From: Prevotella sp. UBA3757
GTDB taxonomy: Bacteria; Bacteroidota; Bacteroidia; Bacteroidales; Bacteroidaceae
Direction of reading: 5' to 3'
Length of the DNA: 20,763 bases
Assembly: GCA_002371715.1 (NCBI GenBank)
Contig: DFGF01000092.1
Location: 1 to 20,763, forward strand
Part shown: piece by piece, positions 13,105-20,763 of the stretch
How positions within the stretch are numbered: position 1 is the first letter of the stretch
Layout of the letters: the number at the start of each line of letters is the position of its first letter
Notes under the pieces: generated by a model
The model's database searches: none
What the model was told of the DNA's origin: nothing
Seen by the model: only the letters and a program-made list of their open reading frames with translations
Translations under genes and position numbers: made by a program

Positions 13105-15249
13105 TTAGAAGAAGAGGTAGCGGTTGTCCTTGACGTTAGCCTTGGTGATGAGCTCGTACATGAAGCGGCCTGCGGCCTGTGTGGCCTGCTGCTTCAACTG
13201 CTGCATCTGCTGCTTCTCGTCGAACTTGGCACCCTCGCGCAGCTTCTTGCTGATGACCTGGAAGAGGTAGGCACCGCCGTTACCCTTGACGATGGCGGGC
13301 GAGAACTGGCCGGCCTTGACGGCGGCTACAGCTCCGCTCAGGGCGGGCTCAGAGCTACCGGCAGCCTGCACGAAGACAGGAGCCGAGAAGGTAATCTGAC
13401 GGACGCTGTCGATGGTGGCACCCTTGGCCTTGGCGTCGGCGATGGACTTGACACCAGCCAGCTTTTCAGAGAGCTTCTGGAACTTCTTGTCGTTCATGGC
13501 CTCGGTCTTCAGCACGTTCAGCACCTGCTCGTCCTTCATGTCGCGGTAGCCCTCGGGATGGATGGCGGTCAGGGCGACAACCATCAGGTGGTCGTTATTG
13601 CCACACTCATAGAGGGGGCTGACCTCGCCGGCCTTGCTGTCGAAAATCCACTTCATGGCCTCGCGTGTGGCGCGCAGGCCAGCCACGGTGTGCTCAGAGT
13701 TGTAGAGGTCCTTACGCTCCTGGACGCGGTAGCCGAACTTCTGGGCGTTCTTCTCCAGGCCCTCGAGGGTCTTGTTCTCGCTGACGTACTGGCTGAACTT
13801 GTTGTAAGCCTCCGAATAGGTCTGCTTCGAGAAGTCGATGGTGTGCTTGACGATGGCAACGTCGTACTTGGTCACCATGGCCTTGCGGGCTGTCACCTGC
13901 AAAACGATGTTGCCGTTGGCGAATGCCACGTTCTTCAGCTCATTGGGCTGCAGAGTGGTCAGTGCAGCGATGTAGTTCTTAGAGTCGGCATCGATGGCCT
14001 GTGAGCGCTCATACATGGCCGAAGTCATCCACTGCTTGTCGGCGGTCTGACCGTACTTCTTGGCAATGGCCTCGAAGTCGGCACCGGCCTTCAGCGCATT
14101 GTAGATGCTGTCAGCACGGGTGTGAATCTCTTCAATGTTAGCACCTACGACCTGAATCTGGCGATACTCGACAGAGTCGGGCTCCTGGCTCTTGGCTATG
14201 AGCTTCACAACGTTGAACGTATTGTCGTATGCTGTCTCGAAGGGAGCCGTAGTCTGGCCAACCTGCATGGAGTCCACCTTCGCAGCGATGTCGCTGGGCA
14301 TGGCACTGCGGGTAACGGCGAGTCCCATGTAGGGAACCTGCGACTGCGACTTACGCACCACCTCGGCGGGTACCTGACCGTTCTCCAGCTGCTGCTGGGC
14401 CTCCTTCATGGTTTTCATCAGGGCGTCGCGGTCGGACTTGGAGGCCAGCACCTGGAAGTCGACGTACTTGATGTCGCGGCTCTCGGTGTACTGGCGGAAC
14501 TGCTCCTTCTTCTCGTTGTACTTGGCCTTCAGGTCAGCCTCGGTGGGCTCAGCCTCGCTGTCCTTGATGCTGCTGTAGGGCAGTACGGCCAGCTGGATGT
14601 CGCTCTCCTCGTTACGCTGGTCGAAAGCCATCTTGGCCGACACGGGATTTGAGAGCAGGCACTGCGAGAGCAGGCTCTGATATTTGCCGGCCAGAATGTT
14701 CTGGCGGAGCATCTTCTCAATGAACTTCCAGTAGTTGTAGATGGTCTGATACTGCTCAAGCTGCTGACCGCCCTGCGACTGCATTTTCTTGTAGTCGGCC
14801 AGGAACTTGGTCAGCTGAGTGGCATCGAAACGTCCCGTCTCACGATTGACGAACGGCGTCTGCATCAGCATGGGGTTGCTGCCGGTCTTGAGCACGTTCT
14901 GCAGTTCCTCGTCAGTGACGGTGAGTCCCACCTTCTCGGCCTCGGCCTCGATGACGGTGTTGCTGACAAACTGCTGCCAGACCTGATCCTTCACCTGGTT
15001 GAGCTCCTCCTCAGAGAGGTTGTCGCGGCCCTGGGTCATCTTGATGACCTCCTGATACTCGTCGACAAGACTCTGGAATTCCTGCACTGAGATTTTTTTA
15101 CCTAACACTTCGCCGACTTGCTGACGACGCTCGTTACTTGTGGCTTCACAAGAGCGGAACATCTCCTCGGCAATGAATGCAAACAGGGCCAGACCAATCA
15201 CCGTAGCGAGTACTGGTCCCCAGCTTCTGATTTTTCCAATTGCTGCCAT
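13105..15249 (-). CDS. ppiD: PpiD/SurA-type peptidylprolyl isomerase, membrane-anchored periplasmic chaperone
   Basis: 714 aa. A single N-terminal membrane anchor (about 12-28, GPVLATVIGLALFAFIAEE) places the rest in the periplasm. Residues about 35-230 form the SurA_N-like helical chaperone region (VLGKKISVQEFQSLVDEYQE...VWQQFVSNTVIEAEAEKVGL). Two parvulin-like segments follow (about 245-345 and 350-465; the second has HTRADSIYNALKAGADFEAIAKKYGQ). The last third is a long helical/beta region ending NRYLFF. Full length for the Bacteroidetes PpiD-like family. It aids folding of exported and outer-membrane proteins. It follows the CNNM gene by 123 nt with its own -7 box and ends at a strong terminator. 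Confidence 0.92.
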   Translation of the reverse strand: MAAIGKIRSWGPVLATVIGLALFAFIAEEMFRSCEATSNERRQQVGEVLGKKISVQEFQSLVDEYQEVIKMTQGRDNLSEEELNQVKDQVWQQFVSNTVIEAEAEKVGLTVTDEELQNVLKTGSNPMLMQTPFVNRETGRFDATQLTKFLADYKKMQSQGGQQLEQYQTIYNYWKFIEKMLRQNILAGKYQSLLSQCLLSNPVSAKMAFDQRNEESDIQLAVLPYSSIKDSEAEPTEADLKAKYNEKKEQFRQYTESRDIKYVDFQVLASKSDRDALMKTMKEAQQQLENGQVPAEVVRKSQSQVPYMGLAVTRSAMPSDIAAKVDSMQVGQTTAPFETAYDNTFNVVKLIAKSQEPDSVEYRQIQVVGANIEEIHTRADSIYNALKAGADFEAIAKKYGQTADKQWMTSAMYERSQAIDADSKNYIAALTTLQPNELKNVAFANGNIVLQVTARKAMVTKYDVAIVKHTIDFSKQTYSEAYNKFSQYVSENKTLEGLEKNAQKFGYRVQERKDLYNSEHTVAGLRATREAMKWIFDSKAGEVSPLYECGNNDHLMVVALTAIHPEGYRDMKDEQVLNVLKTEAMNDKKFQKLSEKLAGVKSIADAKAKGATIDSVRQITFSAPVFVQAAGSSEPALSGAVAAVKAGQFSPAIVKGNGGAYLFQVISKKLREGAKFDEKQQMQQLKQQATQAAGRFMYELITKANVKDNRYLFF

Positions 15250-15309
15250 TTTTTTAGCTTAATGTTTTATTTTTGTTTGTTATTTCTTTAAATTCGTCAA
15301 TTCAGCCTG

Positions 15310-15342
15310 CAAAATTACAAAATTCTGCTTAAAACTCAGCAA
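15310..15342 (-). promoter_or_regulatory. Probable promoter of ppiD
   Basis: TAATTTTG at 15317-15310 on the minus strand. The nearest -33 candidate is TTG at 15342-15340, 22 nt away, slightly long. A 10-bp palindrome TTTCGCGAAA (15345-15354) lies immediately upstream. Leader about 55 nt. Confidence 0.55.
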
Positions 15343-15372
15343 GATTTCGCGAAAAAATGTTGATTTCATCGT

Positions 15373-16647
15373 TTATCGCTCTTCTTTTTCGTTGATTTTC
15401 AGTCTGACAAGCTCTATTTTGGTCATCGTATTCTTGACAATCTTGAATTCGAAGCGCCCGATGCGTACCACCTCGTTGAGTTTCGGGAACGACTGATATT
15501 CGTGCAGGATGAGTCCGCCCACGGTCATGTAGTCGTCGCTTTCGGGCAACTGGATGTCGAACAGCTCGTTGACTTTTTCTATCTCCAGCCGGCCTGACAG
15601 CATGTAGTCGCCGTCGGCCAGTTGCTTGGCCACGTACTTCTGCGAGTCATGCTCGTCCTCGATGTCGCCGGTGATTTCCTCGACAATATCCTCCAGCGAT
15701 ACCAGGCCGCTGGTGCCTCCGAACTCGTCGATGACCACGCCGAGCGACTTCTTCTGCTGCAGAAAGATGTGCATGAGCTTGCGTGCCGCCATGGTCTCCG
15801 GCACGTAGGGCATGTCGCGCACCAGCGAGTCGAGCTTGTCGGGCAGTGGCCGGAAGAGGTCCGAGGAGTGGATGTAGCCCACTATATGGTCTATGTCGTC
15901 GCGGTAGACCACAATCTTGGAGTGTCCGCTCTCTATGAACTTGTTCTTCAGCTGCTCGACGCTGCACGACTGGATGTCGACGGCGTCAATCTCCGTACGG
16001 GGCACCATACAGTCGCGCACCTTGGTGTCGGCAAAGTCAAGGGCATTGTGGAAGAGCTCCACCTCGTCCTCGATTTCCTCGTCGTTGGCGGCATTGTCAA
16101 TGCTCGACTGCACCAGGTAGTCCAGGTCCACCTTAGTAAACTCCTTGTCGTCAGCCTCCTTGGGCATGCTGACGCCCATGAGCCTCAGCAGGCCGCGCGA
16201 CAGCATGGTGGCAAAGCGCGACACGGGCCACAGCACGATGTAGCACAGGTAGGCGGGTATGGCAAAGAACGTCAGCAGGGCGTTGGCGTTGGCCTTGAAG
16301 ATGGTCTTTGGCAGAAATTCGCCCGTGAAGAGCACCACCAGCGTCGACAGCAGCGTGTCGCACGTGACGCGCATACCGTCACTGAGCGGCGCAAAGAGCG
16401 TGGCGTCGAATATCTGGGCAAACAGTATGCCGTAAACCACCAGTGCCACGTTATTGCCCACAAGCATGGTGCTGATGAAATTGTTGGGATGGCTGTAGAA
16501 CATGGCCAGCGCGCGCTGCGACAGGCCGTTCTTGTCCTTGTCCATCTCCAGGCGCAGACGGTTGCTCGACACAAAGGCTATCTCCATGCCTGAGAAGAAG
16601 GCGGAGAACACCATGGTAACGAGTAGTCCTATGATGAGATTTGTCAT
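15373..16647 (-). CDS. CNNM/CBS-domain protein of the HlyC/CorC (hemolysin-like) family
   Basis: 424 aa. Residues 1-160 are a CNNM (DUF21) membrane domain with about four hydrophobic segments and the conserved FFSGMEIAF (17-25) and GEFLPKTI (109-116). A CBS pair spans about 205-330 (CMVPRTEIDAVD; VVIDEFGGTSGLVSLEDIVEEI). A CorC_HlyC domain closes the protein (about 345-418, DDYMTVGGLILHE). Family members are linked to Mg2+/Co2+ efflux and, in Bacteroidetes, a relative (GldE) to gliding/secretion; the 'hemolysin' name is historical. The start overlaps the lptC stop by 4 nt (ATGA), so the two are coupled. Confidence 0.93.
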   Translation of the reverse strand: MTNLIIGLLVTMVFSAFFSGMEIAFVSSNRLRLEMDKDKNGLSQRALAMFYSHPNNFISTMLVGNNVALVVYGILFAQIFDATLFAPLSDGMRVTCDTLLSTLVVLFTGEFLPKTIFKANANALLTFFAIPAYLCYIVLWPVSRFATMLSRGLLRLMGVSMPKEADDKEFTKVDLDYLVQSSIDNAANDEEIEDEVELFHNALDFADTKVRDCMVPRTEIDAVDIQSCSVEQLKNKFIESGHSKIVVYRDDIDHIVGYIHSSDLFRPLPDKLDSLVRDMPYVPETMAARKLMHIFLQQKKSLGVVIDEFGGTSGLVSLEDIVEEITGDIEDEHDSQKYVAKQLADGDYMLSGRLEIEKVNELFDIQLPESDDYMTVGGLILHEYQSFPKLNEVVRIGRFEFKIVKNTMTKIELVRLKINEKEER

Positions 16648-17411
16648 GGCTGGTAAACTGATTTCTGCGTAGCCTTGTGACGGCGGGCAGCCTCGCGGAC
16701 GGGGGCCTGCGGCTCCTGCTGCGTGGTGTCGGCCGGCGTGGTGCCCTGGGCTGGCTGACTTTGGTTCTGGCCGTCGCCCTCGATGTCCGTCGACTGGAAC
16801 GAGCCTTCGGAGTTGGTGACGTCGTAGTGAGTCATGTGCTCGTCGCTGCGGAACCGAGTACCCTCCAGTGTGCGCTCAGGCGTGATGACGCGCGAAAACT
16901 TATTCGAATAGAACTCGTGGCGCATGCCGTCCCAGAAGAATTCTTCGCTGCGGAATATGAGTCCGTTGACGTTGCGGATGCGGACACGGCCGCGCAACTC
17001 CCACAGCTTCAGCTGGTCGTAATACCAGGCCGTGTCAGCCTGGATGTAGCCCTCAATGTGGAACTGGTCGTCGAACTGCTCCAAAAAGATGCCCTTCTCG
17101 AACGTCCAGCGTGACGGCTGGCGCACGGTGTTGACATCCCAGCGTTCGGCCACGATTCTGTACTTGATGACGCCTGAGTCGGATATGAGCGTGTTGATGC
17201 CGTAACTGGTCATCATCGACACCGAGTCGCGCTCGTGGATGGCCGGTGCGGTATGTGCTTTCTGCTCTTCACAAGAGGACAGCAGTGAGGAATGAAGCAC
17301 ACAGAAAGTGGTGCATAGCAGCACTATGACCCGTCTGCCCCAGCCTGGTGTGCCAACAGCGGAAGCAAATTCTTCATTCTCTCTTCGAGAGTGTGGCGTC
17401 GCATTCTTCAT
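16644..17411 (-). CDS. lptC: LptC-like LPS export protein, putative lipoprotein
   Basis: 255 aa. The mature region has the LptC beta-jellyroll layout: SYGINTLISDSGVIKYRIVAERW, FEKGIFLEQFD, IQADTAWYYDQLKLWELRG, VRIRNVNGLIFRSEEFFWD. LptC is the bitopic or lipid-anchored bridge carrying LPS from LptBFG to LptA. A lipobox LSSC puts the mature Cys at residue 47. The N-region before the hydrophobic stretch is unusually long (about 27 residues) and residues 11-17 (ENEEFAS) are encoded by an interspersed repeat, so the annotated ATG at 17411 may be a product of repeat insertion. ATGs at 17404, 17418 and 17425 are in closed frames. It starts 19 nt after the barrel-protein stop. The C-terminal 50 residues are low-complexity Gln/Pro/Thr/Ala. 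Confidence 0.85.
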   Translation of the reverse strand: MKNATPHSRRENEEFASAVGTPGWGRRVIVLLCTTFCVLHSSLLSSCEEQKAHTAPAIHERDSVSMMTSYGINTLISDSGVIKYRIVAERWDVNTVRQPSRWTFEKGIFLEQFDDQFHIEGYIQADTAWYYDQLKLWELRGRVRIRNVNGLIFRSEEFFWDGMRHEFYSNKFSRVITPERTLEGTRFRSDEHMTHYDVTNSEGSFQSTDIEGDGQNQSQPAQGTTPADTTQQEPQAPVREAARRHKATQKSVYQP

Positions 17412-17427
17412 TCTTCATTCTTCATTT
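17358..17427. repeat. Interspersed repeat copy 1 over the lptC start
   Basis: A 23-bp sequence beginning AGCGGAAGCAAATTCTTC (17358-17380) is followed, after a 23-bp interruption, by three 7-bp units TTCTTCA at 17404, 17411 and 17418. Copy 2 at 20072 has the same 23 bp without the interruption. On the minus strand each 7-bp unit carries an ATG. Confidence 0.85.
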
Positions 17428-17430
17428 CAA

Positions 17431-18735
17431 TCAGTCGACTTTCCACTTGGCAAACCAGCGCTCGTTGAACGTCAGTCCGATATTGATACGGAACGTGTTC
17501 TCCGTAATGAAGCCCGAAGCCGCGCTGTTGACCCACTGAGCCGACACGTTGAGCACCGAGCGGTTGTTCCACGTATTGATGATGGGGATGGAGAAGCCGG
17601 CACTCAGGGCCAGTTCGTGCGGACCCTTCGCTCCCTTTATATTATAATAAGGTGTAGCGTAGGAGGCACCGAACTTATAATGGATGCGCTTGAAGAACGA
17701 GCTGCGCACCATCGGGTTGGGCTCGGGAATCCAGTCGGCACCAATGGTCACCTTATGGCGGTCGCGAAGAACCGAATTGGACATGACATAGGATTCGTCG
17801 GACACGAAGTCGGGGAACGACAGGCTTCCCCAGTGCTCATAGCCATAGTCCAGTCCAACGGTCAGACTGTTCTTGTAGAGCCACGCCGCACCCGCACGAT
17901 AGCTCATCGGCAGCGAGAAGGCGTTGGCAAGCGAGACGGAAGTCGTATCACTCGTATTGGTGACAGGACTGGTATTGATGAACGACACGACGGCATCGGC
18001 CCCTAACTTATGGCCGATACCTACCGTCGCACCCAGGGTCAGCTGGTTGTCCTTGTCCAGGGCCCGCTGCCACTGGACACCCAGGTCGAGCTTATACGAG
18101 TTGACGGTGGTAGTATACCTCTTGACAGCCTTGTTGACATAGCTGTCGTTTGTTGAAATGGCCAGGGACTTGTCGTACTTGCCCCAGAAATAGGAGACGT
18201 TGGCACCCACGGAGAGGCCCTTCATCACCTCATAGCCCACGCCGACATAAGCCTGGCTGAAACCGCCAGTGCCCGAAAAGGCCGTCGTCGACGTGGTAAT
18301 GGGATCTGATGACTTGTCGATAGTTTCTTTGCTGGTGAAATTATAGCCCACGTTCGAGAATGGCACTACACCCACGCTGACACCCATCTTCGGCATCACA
18401 CGGAACAGGGCCACGGCATAGTCGAAGTCTGCCGACTTGCGGTTCAGTCGCACACCACCCTCCTTGAAGTTGGTGACCTGTCCGCTTATACCCATGTCAA
18501 AAATCATCGTGAGTGAGTCGACGGCCGAGTAAGAGGCGGGGTTCAGCATGTTGACCATCGTACCGCTGCGCAAGCCCTGCGACAGACCGGCCATACCGCG
18601 GTTGAAGCCCTGCGACTGGTCGGCCAGTACGCCCAGGCCATACTGGCTGTAGGGCGACAGCGTCTTGCTGACCTGTGACATGCCTGACAGGGTGACGGCA
18701 CCCGTCAGAACCATTGCAAATATTCGTTTATTCAT
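17431..18735 (-). CDS. Outer-membrane beta-barrel protein (FadL/OmpP1-like)
   Basis: 434 aa with a signal peptide (MNKRIFAMVLTGAVTLSGMSQ). The mature sequence has many alternating amphipathic strands, conserved-looking LSPYSQYGLGVLADQSQGFNRGMAGLSQG and LNPASYSAVDSLTMIFDMG near the N-terminus, and ends FNERWFAKWKVD. The N-terminal block and overall layout resemble Bacteroidetes OMPs related to the FadL/PorV barrel group; the substrate is unknown. The genes that follow (lptC, CNNM, ppiD) are envelope genes, and this order fits a conserved Bacteroidetes cluster I recall but cannot verify here. ATG at 18735 gives a standard signal peptide; in-frame ATGs at 18753 and 18750 are possible, whereas a start at 18801 would precede the -7 box. 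Confidence 0.82.
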   Translation of the reverse strand: MNKRIFAMVLTGAVTLSGMSQVSKTLSPYSQYGLGVLADQSQGFNRGMAGLSQGLRSGTMVNMLNPASYSAVDSLTMIFDMGISGQVTNFKEGGVRLNRKSADFDYAVALFRVMPKMGVSVGVVPFSNVGYNFTSKETIDKSSDPITTSTTAFSGTGGFSQAYVGVGYEVMKGLSVGANVSYFWGKYDKSLAISTNDSYVNKAVKRYTTTVNSYKLDLGVQWQRALDKDNQLTLGATVGIGHKLGADAVVSFINTSPVTNTSDTTSVSLANAFSLPMSYRAGAAWLYKNSLTVGLDYGYEHWGSLSFPDFVSDESYVMSNSVLRDRHKVTIGADWIPEPNPMVRSSFFKRIHYKFGASYATPYYNIKGAKGPHELALSAGFSIPIINTWNNRSVLNVSAQWVNSAASGFITENTFRINIGLTFNERWFAKWKVD

Positions 18736-18768
18736 CTTTGTTTTTATCATCATATCGATTTCGGCTTG

Positions 18769-18776
18769 CAAAATTA
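18769..18776 (-). promoter_or_regulatory. -7 box of the barrel-protein/lptC unit
   Basis: TAATTTTG on the minus strand. No TTG or TTTG sits at the usual 19-20 nt upstream. It is divergent from the DUF4105 box, 45 bp away. Confidence 0.55.
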
Positions 18777-18821
18777 TTGAAAAAAAACGAAATAAACGCA
18801 CGATAAATGGAAAATATAGCT

Positions 18822-18829
18822 TAATTTTG
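18822..18829 (+). promoter_or_regulatory. -7 box of the DUF4105 gene
   Basis: TAATTTTG ending 4 nt before the GTG start at 18834. No clear -33 TTTG at the expected distance. Confidence 0.55.
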
Positions 18830-18833
18830 CATC

Positions 18834-20057
18834 GTGAAACATTTAAAAATCATTTTTAGGACATTTTTAGCACTCTTTACCGTCTGTTTTTCGCAACTAA
18901 CGACGGCACATGCTCAACAGAAACCGGCCTCCGACACCGTCCGGGCCGAGTACTTCGACTCCGTAGAGGTGAGTCTGCTCACCTGCCAGCCGCACGACGA
19001 GGTCTACAGCCTCTACGGCCATACCGCCATCCGCTACCACGACATGCACAAGGCTGATTCCATGGACGTGGCCTTCAACTACGGTGTCTTCAATTTCAAG
19101 GCGCCCCACTTCGTGGTACGCTTCGTGTTCGGACTGACCGACTACGAGCTGGGCGTCTACCCCTACCGGCTGTTTCAGGCGGAGTACCGACATTTTGGCA
19201 GTATGGTGACTGAACAGGTGCTGAACCTGACCAACGACGAGAAGTTCAGCCTGCGCCGTGCCTTGGGCATCAACCTGCGCGAGGAAAACCGCGTCTACCG
19301 CTACAACTACTTCTACAACAACTGCACGACGAAGGCGCGCGACATCATCGAGCAATGCATTAATGGCCGGGTGGAATACGCTGACCGTAAGGGATATACA
19401 CCGAGCTATCGAGACATGGTTCACGAGATGACCGGGCGCAATCCCTGGTCGCGCTGGGGCAACGACATGCTGCTGGGCATCAAGGCCGACCAGCCCACCG
19501 ACGTGCGTCAGCAGGAGTTTCTGCCCCACAACCTGATGTACGACTTCGACCACGCCCAAATCAATGCCGGCGGCAACCGCCGCCCGCTGGTCCGTGAGCG
19601 TCGCATCAGCGTGCCCGCCGGTGTCCAGATGCACGAACCGGGCTTCCCCCTGTCGCCCCTGACGTGCTTCCTGGCGTTGCTGGCCATCGGCCTGGTGCTA
19701 AGCGTGTTGCAATGGCGCAGCCAGTGCGTCTTCCGCTGGTGGGAGGCCGTCCTGATGCTCGTAACGGGCACGTTCGGCATCGTGCTGACGCTGATGCTCT
19801 TCTCGCAGCATCCTACCGTCAGCCTCAATCTGCAGTTCATCCTGCTCAACCCCCTACCCTTCTTCTTCCTGTGGCCGGTCCTCAGGGGGCGCCGCACGCG
19901 CTACTGGCGGCTGACTGCCATCTTGGCAATCCTGTTCCTCATTGGTGGCCTGTTCCAGTCGTATGCCGAGGGCATCTGGACTCTGGCACTATGTTTGCTG
20001 ATGCAGAGTGTGCTCCATTCCGGCTGGATGCACAGGGGAGTAAAGCAGCGGCGATAA
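18834..20057 (+). CDS. DUF4105 (Lnb N-terminal periplasmic domain-like) membrane protein
   Basis: 407 aa. A signal peptide (GTG-started MKHLKIIFRTFLALFTVCFS, cleavage after AHA near residue 27) precedes a periplasmic DUF4105 domain (about 38-250). His63 in YGHTAIR and Cys164 in YNYFYNNCTTKARD are well-conserved-looking and could form a papain-like Cys/His pair, though the biochemical role is unknown. After that come about five membrane segments (about 273-395). The family includes a domain next to lacto-N-biosidases and many uncharacterised Bacteroidetes proteins. The GTG at 18834 gives a textbook signal peptide and there is no upstream in-frame ATG in the promoter region. Confidence 0.86.
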   Translation: MKHLKIIFRTFLALFTVCFSQLTTAHAQQKPASDTVRAEYFDSVEVSLLTCQPHDEVYSLYGHTAIRYHDMHKADSMDVAFNYGVFNFKAPHFVVRFVFGLTDYELGVYPYRLFQAEYRHFGSMVTEQVLNLTNDEKFSLRRALGINLREENRVYRYNYFYNNCTTKARDIIEQCINGRVEYADRKGYTPSYRDMVHEMTGRNPWSRWGNDMLLGIKADQPTDVRQQEFLPHNLMYDFDHAQINAGGNRRPLVRERRISVPAGVQMHEPGFPLSPLTCFLALLAIGLVLSVLQWRSQCVFRWWEAVLMLVTGTFGIVLTLMLFSQHPTVSLNLQFILLNPLPFFFLWPVLRGRRTRYWRLTAILAILFLIGGLFQSYAEGIWTLALCLLMQSVLHSGWMHRGVKQRR

Positions 20058-20071
20058 ATGAAAAAAACAAG

Positions 20072-20114
20072 AGCGGAAGCAAATTCTTCATTCTTCATTC
20101 TTCATTCTTCATTT
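20072..20114. repeat. Interspersed repeat copy 2 upstream of secA
   Basis: The same 23-bp sequence as at 17358, in the same orientation, running directly into four 7-bp units TTCTTCA (20084-20111). It occupies the place where the secA -33 box would be expected. Confidence 0.85.
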
Positions 20115-20121
20115 TATTTCG

Positions 20122-20129
20122 TAACTTTG
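20122..20129 (+). promoter_or_regulatory. -7 box of secA
   Basis: TAACTTTG, 50 nt before the secA ATG. No TTTG at 19-20 nt upstream; that stretch is the TTCTTCA repeat. Confidence 0.65.
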
Positions 20130-20179
20130 CACCCCAAATATTAAATAAGGTATATATAAAAAAGAACAAAATAGACAAA

Positions 20180-20763
20180 ATGAATTTCAACAAGATTTTA
20201 CGTTCGTTGTTTGGCGACAAGTCGTCACGCGACATGAAGCTCATCCAGCCCCTCGTAGAGAAAGTAAAGGCTGCATACCCTGAGATTCAGAAGCTGGACA
20301 ACGACCAGCTGCGCCAGCGCACCAAGGACATTCAGCGCCAGGTGCAGGATTCTGCCTCGAAGCAGAAGCAAGAGATTGAAAAACTGAAGGCTACCATCGA
20401 GGAGACGCCCATCGACGAGCGTGCCGAGATTTTCTCACAGATTGACAAACTGGAGAAGGAGGTGCTCGACATTTACGAGAAGGCACTTGACGAGGTCTTG
20501 CCCGAGGTGTTCTCGATTGTCAAGGAGACGGCACGCCGCTTTGCCGAGAACGAGGAGACCATTGTCACGGCCACCGACTTCGACCGCGAACTGGCTGGCG
20601 ACCCGCGCAAGGACTTCATCACCATCGACGGCGACAAGGCCATCTACCACAACCACTGGACGGCTGGTGGCAACGACCTGAAATGGGAGATGGTGCACTA
20701 CGATGTCCAGCTCTTTGGCGGCGCCGTGCTGCATCAGGGCAAGATTGCCGAGATGGCTACCGG
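20180..20763 (+). CDS. secA: Preprotein translocase ATPase SecA, N-terminal 194 codons
   Basis: Motor of the Sec pathway. The product begins MNFNKILRSLFGDKSSRDMK and continues with LVEKVKAAYPEIQKLDNDQLRQRT. Residues about 60-165 are the charged insertion seen in Bacteroidetes SecA, which makes the whole protein longer than the E. coli form. The sequence ends at WEMVHYDVQLFGGAVLHQGKIAEMAT, the lead-in to Walker A (GEGKT), which lies just past the edge. The reading frame is open to the end. A leader of about 45 nt follows the -7 box. Confidence 0.96.
   Translation, partial: MNFNKILRSLFGDKSSRDMKLIQPLVEKVKAAYPEIQKLDNDQLRQRTKDIQRQVQDSASKQKQEIEKLKATIEETPIDERAEIFSQIDKLEKEVLDIYEKALDEVLPEVFSIVKETARRFAENEETIVTATDFDRELAGDPRKDFITIDGDKAIYHNHWTAGGNDLKWEMVHYDVQLFGGAVLHQGKIAEMAT

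Noticed and set aside
13048..14004. Long open frame (318 codons) on the plus strand opposite ppiD
   Set aside because: It lies wholly antisense to a well-supported ppiD, has Leu/Val/Gly-rich shadow composition, no domain I recognise and no promoter box.
15622..16593. 323-codon plus-strand frame opposite the CNNM/CBS gene
   Set aside because: Antisense shadow rich in His, Val and Gln; the CNNM protein on the other strand has all expected motifs.
17404..17425. Classic phase-variable on/off switch at lptC
   Set aside because: The ATG at 17411 keeps its frame relative to lptC whatever the number of upstream 7-bp units, so copy change would not simply switch the frame.
19901..20098. Small minus-strand frame starting MKNEEFASA opposite the end of the DUF4105 gene
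   Set aside because: Its start is encoded by the interspersed repeat and the rest is antisense to a membrane protein; kept only as evidence that the repeat creates spurious starts.

Overview
The window reads as a chromosome segment from a Bacteroidota (Bacteroidetes) genome, most likely a Prevotella/Segatella-type gut or oral anaerobe. The phylum call rests on repeated promoters of the form TTTG-N19/20-TAnnTTTG, few purine-rich ribosome-binding sites, a SecA with a long insertion near its N-terminus, a type IX secretion 'plug' family protein and a Reg_prop/Y_Y_Y sensor-regulator. The genus is inference. The content is mostly chromosomal housekeeping: no transposase, phage gene, plasmid gene or CRISPR array was found.

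Region 1 (1-5669, minus strand): one tightly packed transcription unit in the order purU, hisH, hisA, hisF, hisIE, ftsE, lysC. Start and stop codons overlap from purU through hisIE, followed by short gaps. Only purU has a recognisable promoter. lysC runs off the left edge. The unit joins the last steps of histidine synthesis (with AICAR release) to 10-formyl-THF hydrolysis, an FtsE-type ATPase and aspartokinase.

Region 2 (5670-8840): an intergenic array of five 22-bp tandem palindromic units, a terminator, then a minus-strand pair (rarA followed by a TRIC/UPF0126 membrane protein). Divergent from rarA is an orphan protein with a very acidic tail. Both divergent genes have good promoters, and these fix the true start codons.

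Region 3 (8841-10317, plus strand): tRNA-Lys(CUU) with its own promoter and terminator, then a DUF5103/type IX secretion plug protein whose ATG lies 5 nt after its -7 box, so the mRNA should be leaderless.

Region 4 (10293-13104): a minus-strand 815-residue membrane-spanning regulator with a periplasmic propeller, a Y_Y_Y domain, one transmembrane helix and an AraC-type DNA-binding domain, but no histidine kinase or receiver. It converges with, and overlaps, the plug gene. Upstream of it is a 59-bp near-perfect palindrome, a second AT-rich inverted repeat and the ppiD terminator.

Region 5 (13105-18776, minus strand): an envelope-biogenesis cluster of outer-membrane barrel protein, lptC, CNNM/CBS protein and ppiD. 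The lptC start sits inside a 7-bp tandem/interspersed repeat that also occurs upstream of secA.

Region 6 (18822-20763, plus strand): a DUF4105 membrane protein with a GTG start 4 nt after its -7 box, then the first 194 codons of secA, cut by the right edge.

The most unusual material is in the spacers and gene starts: two arrays of 22-bp palindromic units, the 59-bp palindrome, the interspersed repeat that forms the 5' end of lptC, probable leaderless genes and the kinase-less membrane regulator.
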